Positions 26,234 through 35,216 of a stretch of 64,000 nucleotides of DNA are shown here, in pieces. Positions within the stretch are counted from its first letter, which is position 1; the number at the start of each line of letters is the position of its first letter. Source of the DNA: Holophagae bacterium (lineage in GTDB: Bacteria; Acidobacteriota; Holophagae; Acanthopleuribacterales; Acanthopleuribacteraceae); the NCBI GenBank assembly GCA_030429565.1, contig JAUIFE010000003.1, forward strand, positions 248,001-312,000. Direction: 5' to 3'. Both the position numbers and the translations under genes were made by a program. A model generated the notes under the pieces. It saw nothing but the letters and a program-made list of their open reading frames with translations, was not told the DNA's origin and ran no database searches.

Positions 26234-28936
26234 CTAGAACACAAAACTCAAGCGCGTGTAGTAGGAACCGCCGTTGAAGCCAAAGGGGGCGGTGCGGCGC
26301 GGGTACACAAAGATGCCGTTAAACGAGATCGCGGCATTGTTTTCGTCGGGAAACACGTCGAACAGGTTATTGGCGCCCAGCGACCAGGATAGGCTGTCGC
26401 TAAAGCGGTAGTTGAAGTCCAGGTCTACCAAGGTTTTGGCCGCGAAGACTTGATCGGTCGACGGATCACTCGCCGATTCCACCGTTTTGACACTGCCGAA
26501 ACGGTTGGCGCGCAGGGTGATCGCGCAGCGGCGCAGCTCGTAGGCCGCCGTCAAACTGATCTGACTGCGCGGCTGGGCCGTCTCGATGCGTTCGCGTTCA
26601 ATGCGGTCAAACAGTACCGAACCGAAATCGCGCAGTTGTTCCGGGGTGCGTACTTGGCCGACGACTTGGGTGTCGTTCCAGTTGGCCGCCGCCGTCAAAC
26701 GCAGGCGTGCTTCTTCGCCGACGCCGAACCCGTAGGAAATGACGAGGTCGCCGCCTTCGGTTTCGGTATCGACAGCGTTGGTAAAGAACTGGGCCGCGCT
26801 GACGCCGAAGGGGTCGAGAATGGCCGCGAGTTGCGGGTCGGCCGAGGCTTGGAACTGACCCGAAATAACGATGCGGTCGTCGATATCGATTTGGTAGATA
26901 TCGGCGGTAATCGACAGGTTATTGCGCGGTTTCCAGGTGAAACCGGCGCTGAGGTTGACCGAGGTTTCCTCTTCCAGTTCGGGGATGCCGAAGGCCTGTG
27001 TGACCGGGTCACTGTTGCGGAAGGTGCCCACTTCAAAGGGGACCAGCTCACCACTGACCTGATCCAAAACGAATTGGGTCGAGGTGTTGTTGAAAAACGA
27101 TTGGTGTAGCGAGGGCGCGCGGAAACCGGTGCCGGCCGAGAGGCGGAAGGCGAGGTTTTTGGCGGCGCTGTAGCGGAAGGCCAGCTTGCCGCTGAAGTTG
27201 TTGCCAAAGTCGCTGTAATCTTCAAAACGGCCGGCCAGTGAAACCAGCAAGGCTTCGCTCAGGTTGGATTCCAGTTCGCCGTAGACCGCGATGTTGTCGC
27301 GATCCTCATCAACCTCGTTGGCGGGACGAAAACCGGGGAAAACCTGAATGCCGGGTGCCGCGCGACCGCCCGATTGGTTGGGGACGCCGCCGTCAACCCA
27401 GGAGGCGGTTTCGCCGGCGCCGATTTGATAGTTGTCCTGGCGCCATTCCAGGCCGAAGGCAAGGTTGAGGGGGCGACCGACATCCATGGTGCCGAACAGG
27501 TCCAGGCCGAGTGCCGTTTGGTTAAACTCCAGGCTACCGGCGAAGGCCTCCGTCGGGCTGGCGCTACCGAGCGAGACGTTGACGGAATTGGTGATGTCGA
27601 ACTCGAAGCGATTGCCGCCGGTGGTGGCACTGACATCGAGAACCCAGTTACTGATGAAGGTTTTGTACCCAATTGAAAGGGACTGGTCGTCGACGGTGGT
27701 GTTGATCAGTGGCAGGAAACCGTCGGGGTGAATTTCGGGAACGTTGCGGTTGTCGAGGGCGCGACGATAAAAACCGCCGGACTCGCCTTCGCGCTGGGTC
27801 ACGCCGCCGAACAGGTAAATTTCACTGTCGACGCCGATGGGGAAGGAGGCGTTGAGGAACAGACCGAGGTTTTCGGAATCGGCGTCGCCGTAGCGATGGT
27901 TGAGGCGATCAAAGGATGCTTCGCGCGGGTCCGGCGAACCGTCGGGTAGGCTGGGGTATTGTTGCCGTGGGTCGAGGCCGGCGCGGTTGGTGGCGCCGCG
28001 ATCGCGAAATTCGCCGGTCAAGTTGACGTAGCCGCGATCGCCGATTTTCCAACCGTGATTGAGGCTACCGGTCAGCGTTTCGCCGTCTGCTTCGTAGGTT
28101 TGACCGGCGTTGAGGTCGATGCTGGTGCCGACATCGTCTTTGAGGATCAAGTTGATGACCCCGGCAATGGCGTCCGAGCCGTATTGGGCGGCGGCGCCGT
28201 CACGCAAAATCTCAATGCGTTCAATGGCCGAGCCGGGAATGGCGTTGAGGTCGACACCGGCCGTGCCGCGGCCAACCGAACCGTTGACGTGGACCAACGC
28301 GCTGCTGTGGCGACGTTTGCCGTTGACCAGGACCAGCGTTTGGTCGGGACCGAGACCGCGCAGGGTCGAGGGACGCACAATGTCGGTACCGTCACTAATC
28401 GTCGAGCTGGAAAAGTTGAACGAGGGGGCTAAGAATTGCAACATGCGACTGGTTTCCACCATGCCGGTAGCCTTGAGGTCGTCGCTGTGCATGACATCGA
28501 CCGGCACCGGCGTTTCCAGCGCGGTCCGGGCCGCGCGTGAACCCAGGACGACCAGTTCTTCGCCAAAGCTGGCCAGTGCTTCGATCATGGGCACTTCGAG
28601 TTCGGTGATCTCGCCACTTTTCATGTCGACGCTGAGGTAGGTGGTCTCAAACTCGGGGTGCGAGATTTGGATTTGGAAAGATCCCTCTTTGAGGCGGAGG
28701 CTGAAGCGGCCCTCACGATCCGTCACGACCATTTTTTGGTTGCTCAGAACCAGGACTGAGGCGCTGGTGACGGGCTTTTTGGTACTGCTGTCGAAAACGC
28801 GGCCTTTAAGCGTGGCGCCGGCCTGGGCTTGGGCCCACAGCACGCCGGGCGTGAACAAAGCCGTCATCCCGATGCACAGCAGCACGTGACGCAGCAGGCA
28901 TCGGGCTTTGCGCGCCAGAGATTTTTCTGTGTTCAT
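26234..28936 (-). CDS. TonB-dependent outer-membrane receptor with carboxypeptidase-regulatory domain
   Basis: The start at 28936 has AAGGAG nine bases upstream and yields a signal peptide (MNTEKSLARKARCLLRHVLL ... WAQAQA). Of 900 residues, about 40-120 form a CarboxypepD_reg domain (GRVFDSSTKKPVTSASVLVL). A plug domain (about 140-270) shows RPSTLRGLGPDQTLVLVNG and LNAIPGSAIERIEILRDG, and the rest is a 22-strand-type barrel ending in LSFVF with terminal Phe. Such receptors import siderophores, glycans or other large ligands with TonB energy. The ligand is unknown and no adjacent transporter suggests one. Confidence 0.93.
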   Translation of the reverse strand: MNTEKSLARKARCLLRHVLLCIGMTALFTPGVLWAQAQAGATLKGRVFDSSTKKPVTSASVLVLSNQKMVVTDREGRFSLRLKEGSFQIQISHPEFETTYLSVDMKSGEITELEVPMIEALASFGEELVVLGSRAARTALETPVPVDVMHSDDLKATGMVETSRMLQFLAPSFNFSSSTISDGTDIVRPSTLRGLGPDQTLVLVNGKRRHSSALVHVNGSVGRGTAGVDLNAIPGSAIERIEILRDGAAAQYGSDAIAGVINLILKDDVGTSIDLNAGQTYEADGETLTGSLNHGWKIGDRGYVNLTGEFRDRGATNRAGLDPRQQYPSLPDGSPDPREASFDRLNHRYGDADSENLGLFLNASFPIGVDSEIYLFGGVTQREGESGGFYRRALDNRNVPEIHPDGFLPLINTTVDDQSLSIGYKTFISNWVLDVSATTGGNRFEFDITNSVNVSLGSASPTEAFAGSLEFNQTALGLDLFGTMDVGRPLNLAFGLEWRQDNYQIGAGETASWVDGGVPNQSGGRAAPGIQVFPGFRPANEVDEDRDNIAVYGELESNLSEALLVSLAGRFEDYSDFGNNFSGKLAFRYSAAKNLAFRLSAGTGFRAPSLHQSFFNNTSTQFVLDQVSGELVPFEVGTFRNSDPVTQAFGIPELEEETSVNLSAGFTWKPRNNLSITADIYQIDIDDRIVISGQFQASADPQLAAILDPFGVSAAQFFTNAVDTETEGGDLVISYGFGVGEEARLRLTAAANWNDTQVVGQVRTPEQLRDFGSVLFDRIERERIETAQPRSQISLTAAYELRRCAITLRANRFGSVKTVESASDPSTDQVFAAKTLVDLDFNYRFSDSLSWSLGANNLFDVFPDENNAAISFNGIFVYPRRTAPFGFNGGSYYTRLSFVF

Positions 28937-29318
28937 GAGAGGTGCTCCTTTCTCTTTTGAGCGCGGCGCCTGGCGACCCAAGTCGCGGTAGTTGGGAGAG
29001 AAGGGTCGGCAGCGGTGGCGGTGGGGTTAGGCGACAAATCGTTAACGGTGGTGGTTTGAAGGTTGTACCGTCGCGGGTGCTTTCAAGCCTAAAACACACC
29101 GAGCCCGCGCTCGTTCGGGCTATGGATAAAACGTTTTAATTCAAGAAGGAAGGGCAGAATACCCGGCATCTTAACACATGCCGAGCGACTGCGCCTGCTG
29201 GTTTCGCCCTGGGAAAAAGGTTGATCAAAAGTGGGCGCCGCCGTGGGGTCGCGCAGGTGATCAGCGCAAAAGCGCGTGGTGTGAAGGTGTGGGTTTTTAT
29301 TTGTCTGATTTTGGTTTA

Positions 29319-29359
29319 GTGAATTTCACGAAAAAACTGAAGTTCTAGAATATATAGAA
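29319..29359. promoter_or_regulatory. Two operator-like palindromes upstream of the peptide promoter
   Basis: gtgaa-t-ttcac (29319-29329) is a perfect 11-bp palindrome. TTCTA-N7-TAGAA (29343-29359) is a perfect inverted repeat ending nine bases before the -35 hexamer. Both could bind dimeric regulators. Confidence 0.4.
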
Positions 29360-29367
29360 ATTACATG

Positions 29368-29395
29368 TTTACACCTTTGTTCGTGTCGTTATAAA
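29368..29395 (+). promoter_or_regulatory. Sigma70-like promoter of the Cys-rich peptide operon
   Basis: TTTACA (29368-29373), a 16-bp spacer and TATAAA (29390-29395). Transcription start is near 29402, giving a leader of about 48 nt. Confidence 0.7.
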
Positions 29396-29449
29396 TTGGC
29401 ATGGCCTTATTGTGATGTTCTTTAGTGATTTTGTGAAAAGGAGTTTCCA

Positions 29450-29659
29450 TTGAAAAAGATGTGGACGGCCTATGTGTTTTCTTTGTTGCTTTTTGCCGGT
29501 GCACTCACGGCGCCGACCTTTGCCGGGCTTGAGTGTGAGGTTTACGGCTCTTGGCCCTGCGCGCTTATGTATGGGCCGGAGGGTCAAGTTGATTGCGGCG
29601 GGAACCTCGATATGGGTTGTCGCTGTGTCTTAATGCGTTGTTGGCACAACCCCTTCTAA
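29450..29659 (+). CDS. Secreted six-cysteine mini-protein
   Basis: A TTG start follows AAGGAG eight bases upstream, with a good promoter beyond. The 69-residue precursor has a clean signal peptide (MKKMWTAYVFSLLLFAGALT...) with likely cleavage after PTFA (residue 25). The mature ~44 residues contain six Cys (C29, C37, C49, C57, C59, C64), including a CRC pair and a final RCWHNPF, and should be disulfide-stabilised in the periplasm or outside. I do not recognise a family. The arrangement recalls the small NVEALA-type peptides next to 6-bladed propeller genes in Bacteroidetes, although the NVEALA motif itself is absent. Confidence 0.75.
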   Translation: MKKMWTAYVFSLLLFAGALTAPTFAGLECEVYGSWPCALMYGPEGQVDCGGNLDMGCRCVLMRCWHNPF

Positions 29660-29737
29660 ACCGACCTAAACCGAAAAACACAAGGGCGTTGCGACTTAAT
29701 TGGTCGCTTCGTTCTTGGTCGTTGAGGAGGTATTGTC

Positions 29738-30742
29738 TTGGTTTTGTTTTGTTTATCAATGTTCTTTGTTGAACCTCTGCGTGTTTTTGCCGGTGAACCG
29801 GTGGTACTCAATGTGGCTTCCACGGCCAATCCCCAATTTCATGTCGACGATGCCGGTTGTGTTTGGTTAACCGATTTTCTCGGTGAAAACTTGTTCCGTT
29901 TGGATCCCAAAGGTCGGGTGATTTTGTCTCGGGTCAACCCGATGAACGGCGGACCTGGTGAATTCACCAAACCCCGATCTTTTGTGACTTTTCCGCACTC
30001 ACAATCGTTGCTGGTCGTCTCGCAATATGGTCAAACGGATCGCTTTGATTTTTCGGGAACTTTTCAGCAGCAATTGTTCCGGTTTTTACCCAATGCCGGG
30101 GTGATTGCCTGGGACGCGCAACGTGAATGGATGTTGTACGTATTTGGCGGCAACCAAGTGGCGCGGCTGGGTCCAGAACAACACAACATGTTGGTGGTGG
30201 ATCGCGAGGGGAATCTGATTGAAAGTTGGTTTCTCGAACCCGAGAAACTTGCCGAGGATCGAGTGCCGGCCGGTGTTGCTTTTAGCGTTACTGTTGATGC
30301 GAATCGCACTCTCTACATGAGCAGCGGCGGCTATCGCGAGGTACGTGTCGCCAAACCTGGCGCGGCCTCGTCGCAGGTGTGGACGCTTGCCGCACCGCGC
30401 TTTTATCGCGCGCCGCCGGCCCGCCGTTTACCGGAGCACGAGTGGGTGAACAAAAAGAAGGTGATGGCGCATTATCAATCCTTTACCCAGCTTTCCAAAT
30501 TAGCCGTAGTAAACGGTCATTACCTCCTGGTTTGTTGGCGCTTACACAAACCGTGGTCACATTGTCTCGACGTTTACGATCTGCGCGATCGGCGCCGCGT
30601 GGTGGCCAACTATCGTTTGCCCGGTGAGTTGATTGGGGCCGTCGGCGCTCGTTTTTTTGCTTGGTCGACGCAGGGAAGCGATCGTCTGGATGTCGAAGAA
30701 CGGCATCTGTTGCATGTCTTTTCTTTGGGTTTGGCGCCATGA
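29738..30742 (+). CDS. Exported 6-bladed beta-propeller protein
   Basis: A TTG start at 29738 follows GAGGAGG seven bases upstream. The 334-residue protein has a short signal sequence (VLFCLSMFFVEPLRVFA|GEP). It then shows repeated blades of the 6-bladed propeller type: HVDDAGCVWLTDFLGENLFRLD, the hallmark GGPGEFTKP turn near 70, LLVVSQYGQTDRFD, LVVDREGNLIES and so on. Propellers of this kind are often ligand-binding platforms near peptides or redox proteins. The stop overlaps the next gene's start (ATGA). It lies 78 bp downstream of the Cys-rich peptide, which it may bind; that is inference. Confidence 0.75.
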   Translation: MVLFCLSMFFVEPLRVFAGEPVVLNVASTANPQFHVDDAGCVWLTDFLGENLFRLDPKGRVILSRVNPMNGGPGEFTKPRSFVTFPHSQSLLVVSQYGQTDRFDFSGTFQQQLFRFLPNAGVIAWDAQREWMLYVFGGNQVARLGPEQHNMLVVDREGNLIESWFLEPEKLAEDRVPAGVAFSVTVDANRTLYMSSGGYREVRVAKPGAASSQVWTLAAPRFYRAPPARRLPEHEWVNKKKVMAHYQSFTQLSKLAVVNGHYLLVCWRLHKPWSHCLDVYDLRDRRRVVANYRLPGELIGAVGARFFAWSTQGSDRLDVEERHLLHVFSLGLAP

Positions 30743-31311
30743 TCCACCGAACCTTCATTATCGCGATCGTGCTTGCCGCCGGGACGGTTTACGGTTGGCG
30801 CAATTACCGCGTTGCTTATCCCGATGTGGTTCGACCCTTTGTCACCAAGCCCGATGGGACGTTCGGGGTCGATCAAACGGTCTTCGAGCGGGCGGTGGTG
30901 ACGCCCTATGGACTGGATCAGGACGGCGCCCTTCTGAGCCTGTGCGTTTTTGTGGACCCGGCGCACGATTGCCCTGGTTACCTTTTCGAAGCCGAACAGT
31001 GGGCTGGTCTGCTCGGCGCGCCGGGTTTTCGTTTGCTGTTGTTCGTTCCAGAGCAGACGCCCGCCGCAACACTGAAGGCGTTTCAGGAAGCTTATGGGAT
31101 TGATGAGCGGCATTTGCGGCGTTATCCTCAGGACGCACCTTTGCGCATGTATCGGGTGAACCAGCCGCTGAAGGTGGTTTACGTCCACCCGCAAGGCGTT
31201 CTTTTTCACGAGCTTGGCAACGACGCCCCGGTCGCGCAACGGCGTTTCTACGCGCGCTTGTCGGCGGCCTTCCGCGCGGCGAGTGACACGGCCGGCTCAC
31301 CGTCGCGTTAG
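30739..31311 (+). CDS. Membrane-anchored thioredoxin-fold-like protein
   Basis: The ATG overlaps the propeller stop. The 190-residue protein has an N-terminal signal-anchor (IHRTFIIAIVLAAGTVYGW), then a thioredoxin-like pattern. A strand with C69 (ALLSLCVFVD) is followed by C78 in DCPGYLFEAEQW, where CxxC or CxxCL would be expected, then LLLFVPEQ and PLKVVYVHPQGVLFHELG resembling the cis-Pro and last strands. The canonical CxxC is reduced to a single Cys in the helix plus one in the strand. A periplasmic redox or disulfide-handling partner for the Cys-rich peptide is plausible but unproven. Its stop overlaps the convergent giant gene's stop (TTAG). Confidence 0.6.
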   Translation: MIHRTFIIAIVLAAGTVYGWRNYRVAYPDVVRPFVTKPDGTFGVDQTVFERAVVTPYGLDQDGALLSLCVFVDPAHDCPGYLFEAEQWAGLLGAPGFRLLLFVPEQTPAATLKAFQEAYGIDERHLRRYPQDAPLRMYRVNQPLKVVYVHPQGVLFHELGNDAPVAQRRFYARLSAAFRAASDTAGSPSR

Positions 31312-34300
31312 GGTTCCTCGATAAGACTGATCAGCTTTTCCCAGCCCGCGAGAAGGGGCTCGTCGGCTTGCGTGTTTTGCATGCGGCGCTTGATGGCTTG
31401 CAGGCGGTCGCGGAATTCGTTTCTGCGTTTTGGGTGTTGCTCGACCAAGGCCTGCAGATACGCCGCGGCATCGTCACCTTCACCCAAAATCAGCATGTGG
31501 CGCAGCAAATCGGGCCAAAACTCGAGATCGTGACCATGGTTGAGCAGGATGTCGCGCCACAAGCGCCGCAGGCGCGGGTCACCGGTGCGATTGAGCCAAT
31601 CGTCGAGCGGGTCGAGGAAGGAGCCTAGAATTTTGCGGTCGAGTTTGAAATCCAAGACTTGGTTACAGTGGTAGGAGAACGAGTAATCGAGGATGAGGAA
31701 ACGGAAGAAAATGGCTTCTTGGTCGTGGTGAACGGCGTCGAGATAGGTGTTGTTGAGTTCGAGTAAGCCCAATTGCAGCCAAGCGGTGCGCATGTTGTCC
31801 CAGCGTTGGTTTTTGGCGTGGATGATGCCCAGACGGCGTTGGTTGCCAAGGGTTTCGTAGGCGAGCAGGGCCGGCACGTAGCGCCCGCCTTGTAGCCAGG
31901 TATCCGCCTGTGTCGTCAAGGCGCCCGGATCCTCCTGGTACAACTGGGCTGTCATCTTTTTGATGTCGAATTGGCGCAAGCTGTCGTCGTCCAGTTTGGA
32001 ACAGGTTGCCAGCGCAAGGCCGATGTCGAACGTCATTTGCGCCGCAACCGCGCGCTCGTAGCGATTGGCTTGCATGAAGTGTTCGCTTGCCTCGTCGCCC
32101 ACGCCTAGGGCCAGAAAGGCTTCGCCGGCATCCGCGTGGGCATCGGTTTCGTCGAGCAGAATGGCGGCGGCAAAGGCGCGTTCTTGGTGGAGGGCGGCGC
32201 GACCCAAGCGCACGCGCTGCGCCTCGTCCAGAGATTTGGTGGCCTGATAGGCGGCTTTGAAATCATTTTTACGGGCGTAAATGTCAAGCAGGGGGTTGAT
32301 TTGTCCGGTTCGCTGGTAAACGCGGATGAGGCCTTTGGTGTCGCCCAACGCCAGGAACATGCGTTCCGCTTGCGGATAGCGTTCCGCCTTGTAATAACTT
32401 TGCGCCGCTGAAGCGAGGTTGCCGGCCCGCTCGAACATCGCCGCCGCATCCTCAAACCGACCCGCCTTTTCAAAGTAAACGGCCGCTTGGCCGGGTTGTG
32501 TCAGGCGGTCGCGATAGAGTTCCGCCGCTTCGACAAAAGCGCGGGCGCGCACATACAGCGCCGCCGCTTCTTCGGTTTGGTCGAGTTCCAGCAGCAGGAC
32601 GGCGGCATGGTGGTACTGGTTGTTTTCCAGCGCAACGGCTACCTGACAGCGTTTGACGCCGCCTTCGTCACCCAGTTCGGCATAAAACGGCAACGCGGCT
32701 CCGGCATCGCCCGCGCGCTCGTAATTCTCGGCTGCTTCCTGCACACGGCCGACCTCGGCAAATGCCGCCGCCGCCGCCGCCCACTCCTGTTCTTCCTGGT
32801 GGTGCAGTGCGGCTGCGGTCATGAGGCCCTGGTGGTCGTCGGCGTTTTTGAAACACTCGCGTGCCGCCCGGTAGTGGCCGCGTTCCATGAAATAACGGCC
32901 CTGGTCGCGCCAGGCCTCCGGCGTCGTCGCCACGTTCCAAATGGAATCGACAAAGTCGGCGTCTTCGGTGGCGACCAACTTACGCGCAAACAACGGGTCG
33001 TCCCAAATCACCGAACCTTCGGCGCCGTCATAAATCAACAAGTTGCGTCGGGCACGGGTGATACCGACATATAACAAGTTGATATCGTGGCGGATGCGCG
33101 CTTCCGGTAGTTCTTCGGGGGTACTGGTTAACAGCGACGCCCACAAATCGCGAGCGTAGGTGTCGGTGGCGAAACACCACAGCAATACGGTGTCGAATTC
33201 CAGGCCTTTGGCTTCGTTAATGGTAAACACCAGCTCGGTATCGAGTTTCTTTTGCAGTTTTTCTTTTTCAGCCTGGTTTCGCACCAAAATGGTGCGATTG
33301 GCACCGGTCGCCGTCACACTTTGCAACAATCGCTCATGGCTGAGCCCGCGCACCAGCAGTGTCGGTCGTCCTTTGAATTTCCAATCTTCGGCCGATTCGT
33401 CTTTGCGCACGCCGAGGATTTTTTGTTTCAGTTGCAGCAAGGTGTTGGCAATTTCAACAATGGCGCCGGAGCTGCGGAAGTTGAGTGAAAGGAAACGCGC
33501 GTCGGGAACCTTGAGGTCGCGATCGAAGAAGTGCCGTCGCAGTTCCTCCCAACGAAATCCGCTGGGGTTAATGATCTGTTTGGTGTCGCCGCACAGGAAT
33601 TGGTTGTAGGGATTGCGTACCCACGAAAACAGCAGTTCGTGTTGAATGTCGGTCAGATCCTGAATTTCATCGCCGATGACAAAGTCGAAACGGTATTCTT
33701 CCAGCTCGCGTTCGTTGAGTAAGGCGGCGACCTCGCGTGCCAAATCCAACTCATCCCAGTAACCTTCGCGGTCCAACAGGTTTTGGTACCAGTCGAACAT
33801 GGCGTAAATTTTGGCGCGATCAAAGGGGAAACTCGGCGCTTTCTTACGGCCGATTGACTCGTATTCAAACGGCGTCAAGTAGCGACGCCGTGCCTGAGCG
33901 GGCTCTTTTTGGAAGAACTGCAAGCAGGTGTGCAGCACCTGACGCACGCGATCCGGGTGCTCGCGGCCGTGGTGTTCCAGCGCGGCGGCGAATTCGCTCA
34001 GGCTTTGTTTGAACTGCTTGTGCACCGCTTTTTCAATCGGCTTGGCGCTTTCGAGGCGGGCGAAGTTGTGGAACTCGAGTTTGAGTTGGTGGCTGTCGGC
34101 TTGGCTCAAGCTGCCTTGTTGAAGCCGGTGATGGGCGTTGTGGAGCAATTTGAGGTTGGTTTGCGGCAGTGCGCCTTTAATGATGGCGCGAATCTCTTCC
34201 CAGACCAGGGTGGCGTCGAATTTGCCCGCGTGGGGGCATTGCGGGAAGTGGCGTAGAAAGCGGCGAAAGCCCATTTCCTTGTCGCGCGGAAACCGGACGC

Positions 34301-35096
34301 TGCCGTGCGCGGCGATTTCCAAGCACAAATCTTTGAAGGTCACGAAACGCGGTGCGTGCCACTCGGCGGCGTCTTCGCGTTGACTGAGCAGGCTGTGGTA
34401 GAGCCGACGCGAGTAGTCGCACAGGTAGCCGTTGTAAGTAACGAACAGTTTCCTTTGATGGCGCATGACGGCTTTGAAGAGGTAGTAAACCGCCAGCGTG
34501 GTTTTGCCGCTGCCGGCCGTGCCCGAAACCAACAGCGGTGGCGCGGTGCGTAAAATGTCGGACTGATCCGGTGTGAGTTGGAGGAACAGTTCGAAATCCT
34601 CGTTGCTGTACTTGGCTAAGCGCTGCCATTCCGGTTCGCCCAAGGGGTGCCAGCGTTGGCCGGCGGCGTCCTCGGCGACCGGTTCCGCAATCGATTCCTG
34701 GGTGAAATAAGCGTCGTCCAAATCGTCGAAAACGACCTCTTCGAACAGCTCCTCTTGGTAGCGGTTGAATTGCAAGAAGGGCACATCGTCGGGGGCGACG
34801 ACCCGCGCTTTTTTATCGATATCGTCGTGGACGACCACGCTCCAGACGTAAACCAGCAGGATGTCGCTTTCATCGCGTTGCTCGCGGCCGAGCGTGAAAA
34901 TGATGCGGTTGCCTTTGTCCAAGCGCCCTTCCAGCACCGTCTTGGACGAGGTGCCCTTTAACTTTTTGACCTTCAGGCCGGAATCCCACAGGCCGTTTTC
35001 CAAATACTCAAATTTGGCGCGCAGGCGTTTGCGTTGGGGCGGCGCCAGTTTCAGGAAATAGTGTTTGACGGTATCGTTGATGAGCACTTGAATCAA
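31308..35096 (-). CDS. Giant RelE-like/UvrD-helicase/TPR protein
   Basis: The 1262-residue protein uses a TTG start with a weak AAGG upstream. Residues 1-95 look like a RelE/ParE toxin fold (helical PPQRKRLRAKFEYLENGLWDSG, then KKLKG and RIIFTLG strands, ILLVYVWSVVVHDD). Residues about 165-700 are a UvrD-type SF1 helicase: Walker A GTAGSGKT (192-199), Walker B DEIQD (476-480), motif V NEAKGLEFDTVLLW and motif VI YVGITRARRNL. Beyond about 720 lie many TPR-like helical repeats (AAENYERAGDAGAALPFYAEL, and so on) to the end. The order resembles TRANK1-like helicases; several helicase-TPR proteins act in defence or RNA quality control. The role here is unknown. Confidence 0.85.
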   Translation of the reverse strand: MIQVLINDTVKHYFLKLAPPQRKRLRAKFEYLENGLWDSGLKVKKLKGTSSKTVLEGRLDKGNRIIFTLGREQRDESDILLVYVWSVVVHDDIDKKARVVAPDDVPFLQFNRYQEELFEEVVFDDLDDAYFTQESIAEPVAEDAAGQRWHPLGEPEWQRLAKYSNEDFELFLQLTPDQSDILRTAPPLLVSGTAGSGKTTLAVYYLFKAVMRHQRKLFVTYNGYLCDYSRRLYHSLLSQREDAAEWHAPRFVTFKDLCLEIAAHGSVRFPRDKEMGFRRFLRHFPQCPHAGKFDATLVWEEIRAIIKGALPQTNLKLLHNAHHRLQQGSLSQADSHQLKLEFHNFARLESAKPIEKAVHKQFKQSLSEFAAALEHHGREHPDRVRQVLHTCLQFFQKEPAQARRRYLTPFEYESIGRKKAPSFPFDRAKIYAMFDWYQNLLDREGYWDELDLAREVAALLNERELEEYRFDFVIGDEIQDLTDIQHELLFSWVRNPYNQFLCGDTKQIINPSGFRWEELRRHFFDRDLKVPDARFLSLNFRSSGAIVEIANTLLQLKQKILGVRKDESAEDWKFKGRPTLLVRGLSHERLLQSVTATGANRTILVRNQAEKEKLQKKLDTELVFTINEAKGLEFDTVLLWCFATDTYARDLWASLLTSTPEELPEARIRHDINLLYVGITRARRNLLIYDGAEGSVIWDDPLFARKLVATEDADFVDSIWNVATTPEAWRDQGRYFMERGHYRAARECFKNADDHQGLMTAAALHHQEEQEWAAAAAAFAEVGRVQEAAENYERAGDAGAALPFYAELGDEGGVKRCQVAVALENNQYHHAAVLLLELDQTEEAAALYVRARAFVEAAELYRDRLTQPGQAAVYFEKAGRFEDAAAMFERAGNLASAAQSYYKAERYPQAERMFLALGDTKGLIRVYQRTGQINPLLDIYARKNDFKAAYQATKSLDEAQRVRLGRAALHQERAFAAAILLDETDAHADAGEAFLALGVGDEASEHFMQANRYERAVAAQMTFDIGLALATCSKLDDDSLRQFDIKKMTAQLYQEDPGALTTQADTWLQGGRYVPALLAYETLGNQRRLGIIHAKNQRWDNMRTAWLQLGLLELNNTYLDAVHHDQEAIFFRFLILDYSFSYHCNQVLDFKLDRKILGSFLDPLDDWLNRTGDPRLRRLWRDILLNHGHDLEFWPDLLRHMLILGEGDDAAAYLQALVEQHPKRRNEFRDRLQAIKRRMQNTQADEPLLAGWEKLISLIEEP

Positions 35097-35216
35097 AGTC
35101 GGCAGACCTTTTGGGTGCGCGCGCCCGGGGCGTGCATCACCGTAGTATCATTGGGATCTTGTCACAACCGCGTTTCGGCTGAAGTCGCGGTTCCGATTAA
35201 TTGCAGGGAGGCTTCC

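Larger units (their letters stand above)
28937..29449. other. 513-bp divergent intergenic region
   Basis: The left half is GC-rich without clear features apart from a 10-bp palindrome aaaacgtttt near 29129. The right 160 bp is strikingly AT-rich and holds two short palindromes (29319-29329 and 29343-29359) and the promoter of the Cys-rich peptide gene. Confidence 0.5.
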
